This document shows positions 48,252 through 48,821 of a stretch of 48,821 bases of DNA, piece after piece; the stretch's first letter is position 1; every line of letters starts with the position of its first letter. Made by a program: the position numbers and the translations under genes. This DNA comes from CAZLHO01 sp964559455. Lineage in GTDB: Bacteria; Krumholzibacteriota; Krumholzibacteriia; LZORAL124-64-63. Under the pieces are notes generated by a model that saw nothing but the letters and a program-made list of their open reading frames with translations, ran no database searches and was not told the DNA's origin. Where the stretch lies: assembly GCA_964559455.1 (NCBI GenBank), contig CAZLHO010000018.1, positions 1 to 48,821 on the forward strand, given 5' to 3'.

Positions 48252-48524
48252 TTGATTTCCAGGCATGCCATCGTCTCCGACCCCATCGGCTTCCATCTGC
48301 GCGCCGCAGGTCGGATCGTCAAGCTGGCCAAGCAGTTCAACTCGGAGGTGACCATCCGCTTCAACGGGCGGGTGGCCAACGCCAAGAGCATCATGGGGTT
48401 GGCCAGCCTGGCCGCCGACCACGGCAGCCGGGTCGAGGTCGAGGTCGTGGGACAGGACGAGGGCGAGGCCCTCGACTCCCTGGTCCGCCTGATCGAGATC
48501 GAACTCGCCGTCGAGGAGGCCTGA
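48252..48524 (+). CDS. ptsH: Phosphocarrier protein HPr
   Basis: 90 residues from TTG 48252 with GAGG about eight bases upstream; this start gives the canonical numbering with His15 and Ser46. IVSDPIGFHLRAAGRIVKLA has the active His15 and Arg17, but the usual HARPA reads HLRAA, losing the Pro18. VANAKSIMGLASLAADHG carries Ser46, target of HPr kinase. It receives phosphate from enzyme I, whose gene starts seven bases later, and passes it to EIIA. Confidence 0.93.
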   Translation: MISRHAIVSDPIGFHLRAAGRIVKLAKQFNSEVTIRFNGRVANAKSIMGLASLAADHGSRVEVEVVGQDEGEALDSLVRLIEIELAVEEA

Positions 48525-48530
48525 TCCGCC

Positions 48531-48821
48531 GTGCCGCTGCTGCAAGGCATCGCCGCTTCTCCCGGTTACGCCGTGGCTCCCCTGCACCGGATCGTCAAGC
48601 AGGCGCCGACGGTCACCCGTCGCGAACTGCCCGCCGACGAGCTGCCTGCCGAGGAACGCCGCTTCGGCGAGGCCGTGGCGGCCGCCCGCGCCGAGATCCA
48701 GGTCCTGGCCGAGAAGGTGGAGAAGGATCTGGGGCCCGAGGATTCGGCCATCCTTTCCAGCCAGATCCTGATCCTGGAGGACGAGCTGACCTGGGACAGC
48801 ACGCTGCAGCGCATCCGCGAA
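48531..48821 (+). CDS. ptsI: PTS enzyme I, N-terminal part (cut by window edge)
   Basis: 97 codons from GTG 48531 to the window end without a stop. LQGIAASPGYAVAPLHRI is the enzyme I N-terminus, and EERRFGEAVAAARAEIQVLAEKV with EDSAILSSQILILEDELTW is the HPr-binding helical region. The catalytic His lies beyond the window. Enzyme I phosphorylates HPr from phosphoenolpyruvate. Confidence 0.9.
   Translation, partial: MPLLQGIAASPGYAVAPLHRIVKQAPTVTRRELPADELPAEERRFGEAVAAARAEIQVLAEKVEKDLGPEDSAILSSQILILEDELTWDSTLQRIRE

Overview
The window is a gene-dense (about 51 genes in 48.8 kb), very GC-rich bacterial chromosome segment using the standard bacterial code. It comes from a diderm with lipopolysaccharide: Kdo synthesis (kdsA, kdsB, kdsC, kdsD), an LpxL-type lipid A acyltransferase, LptB/LptC export parts and apolipoprotein N-acyltransferase (Lnt) are all here. 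The mixture of Gram-negative envelope genes, a Firmicutes-like order tsaC/phosphatase/rpiB/glyA, an HPr kinase with a mannose-family PTS, and an NfnAB-like flavoprotein pair suggests a poorly sampled diderm phylum (FCB-group or deltaproteobacteria-like). That placement is inference. There is no phage, IS element, CRISPR array, rRNA or tRNA that I can recognise.

Layout. 1-2073: two unrecognised, probably envelope/beta-barrel-type proteins. 2.1-6.9 kb: aminotransferase, carbamate kinase, purD, purE, tsaC. 7.0-10.5 kb: low-Mr phosphatase, rpiB, glyA, nrdR, tatC. 10.5-14.7 kb: polyprenyl synthase, rsfS, argS, PfkB-family kinase. 14.8-18.3 kb: an uncharacterised protein, a possible 14-residue ORF, an HD-GYP membrane protein and purM. 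18.5-22.8 kb: a sigma-54 activator, lnt, a Nudix hydrolase and purN, the last three overlapping. 22.8-23.6 kb: two adjacent tandem arrays of hairpin-forming repeats. 23.6-26.9 kb: DUF1015, serA-like and serC. 27.1-29.5 kb (minus strand): nfnA-nfnB. 29.8-33.4 kb: folE, then a PadR-controlled membrane cluster ending in an ExbB-like/serine hydrolase fusion. 33.5-34.4 kb (minus): trxB. 34.7-35.3 kb: rplU-rpmA. 35.4-41.4 kb: kdsB, pyrG, kdsA, kdsC, kdsD, lpxL. 41.4-48.8 kb: lptC, lptB, rpoN, hpf, hprK, mannose-type EIIA/B/C/D, HPr and the start of enzyme I.

How it fits together. The last block copies the E. coli order kds-lptC-lptA-lptB-rpoN-hpf-ptsN-rapZ-npr, but PTS-Ntr is replaced by HprK plus a complete mannose-type PTS, and lptA is missing. 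A good sigma-54 promoter match lies upstream of the run that includes rpoN. The strongest oddities are an arginyl-tRNA synthetase whose HIGH signature reads NVVS, a 14-codon ORF with a perfect Shine-Dalgarno sequence, the double tandem hairpin-repeat island, a PadR-type promoter with a 17-bp dyad over the -10, and an ExbB-like channel domain fused in frame to a class C serine hydrolase. Start codons were moved from the longest frame where a ribosome-binding site or gene overlap made another start more likely; TTG starts are unusually common.
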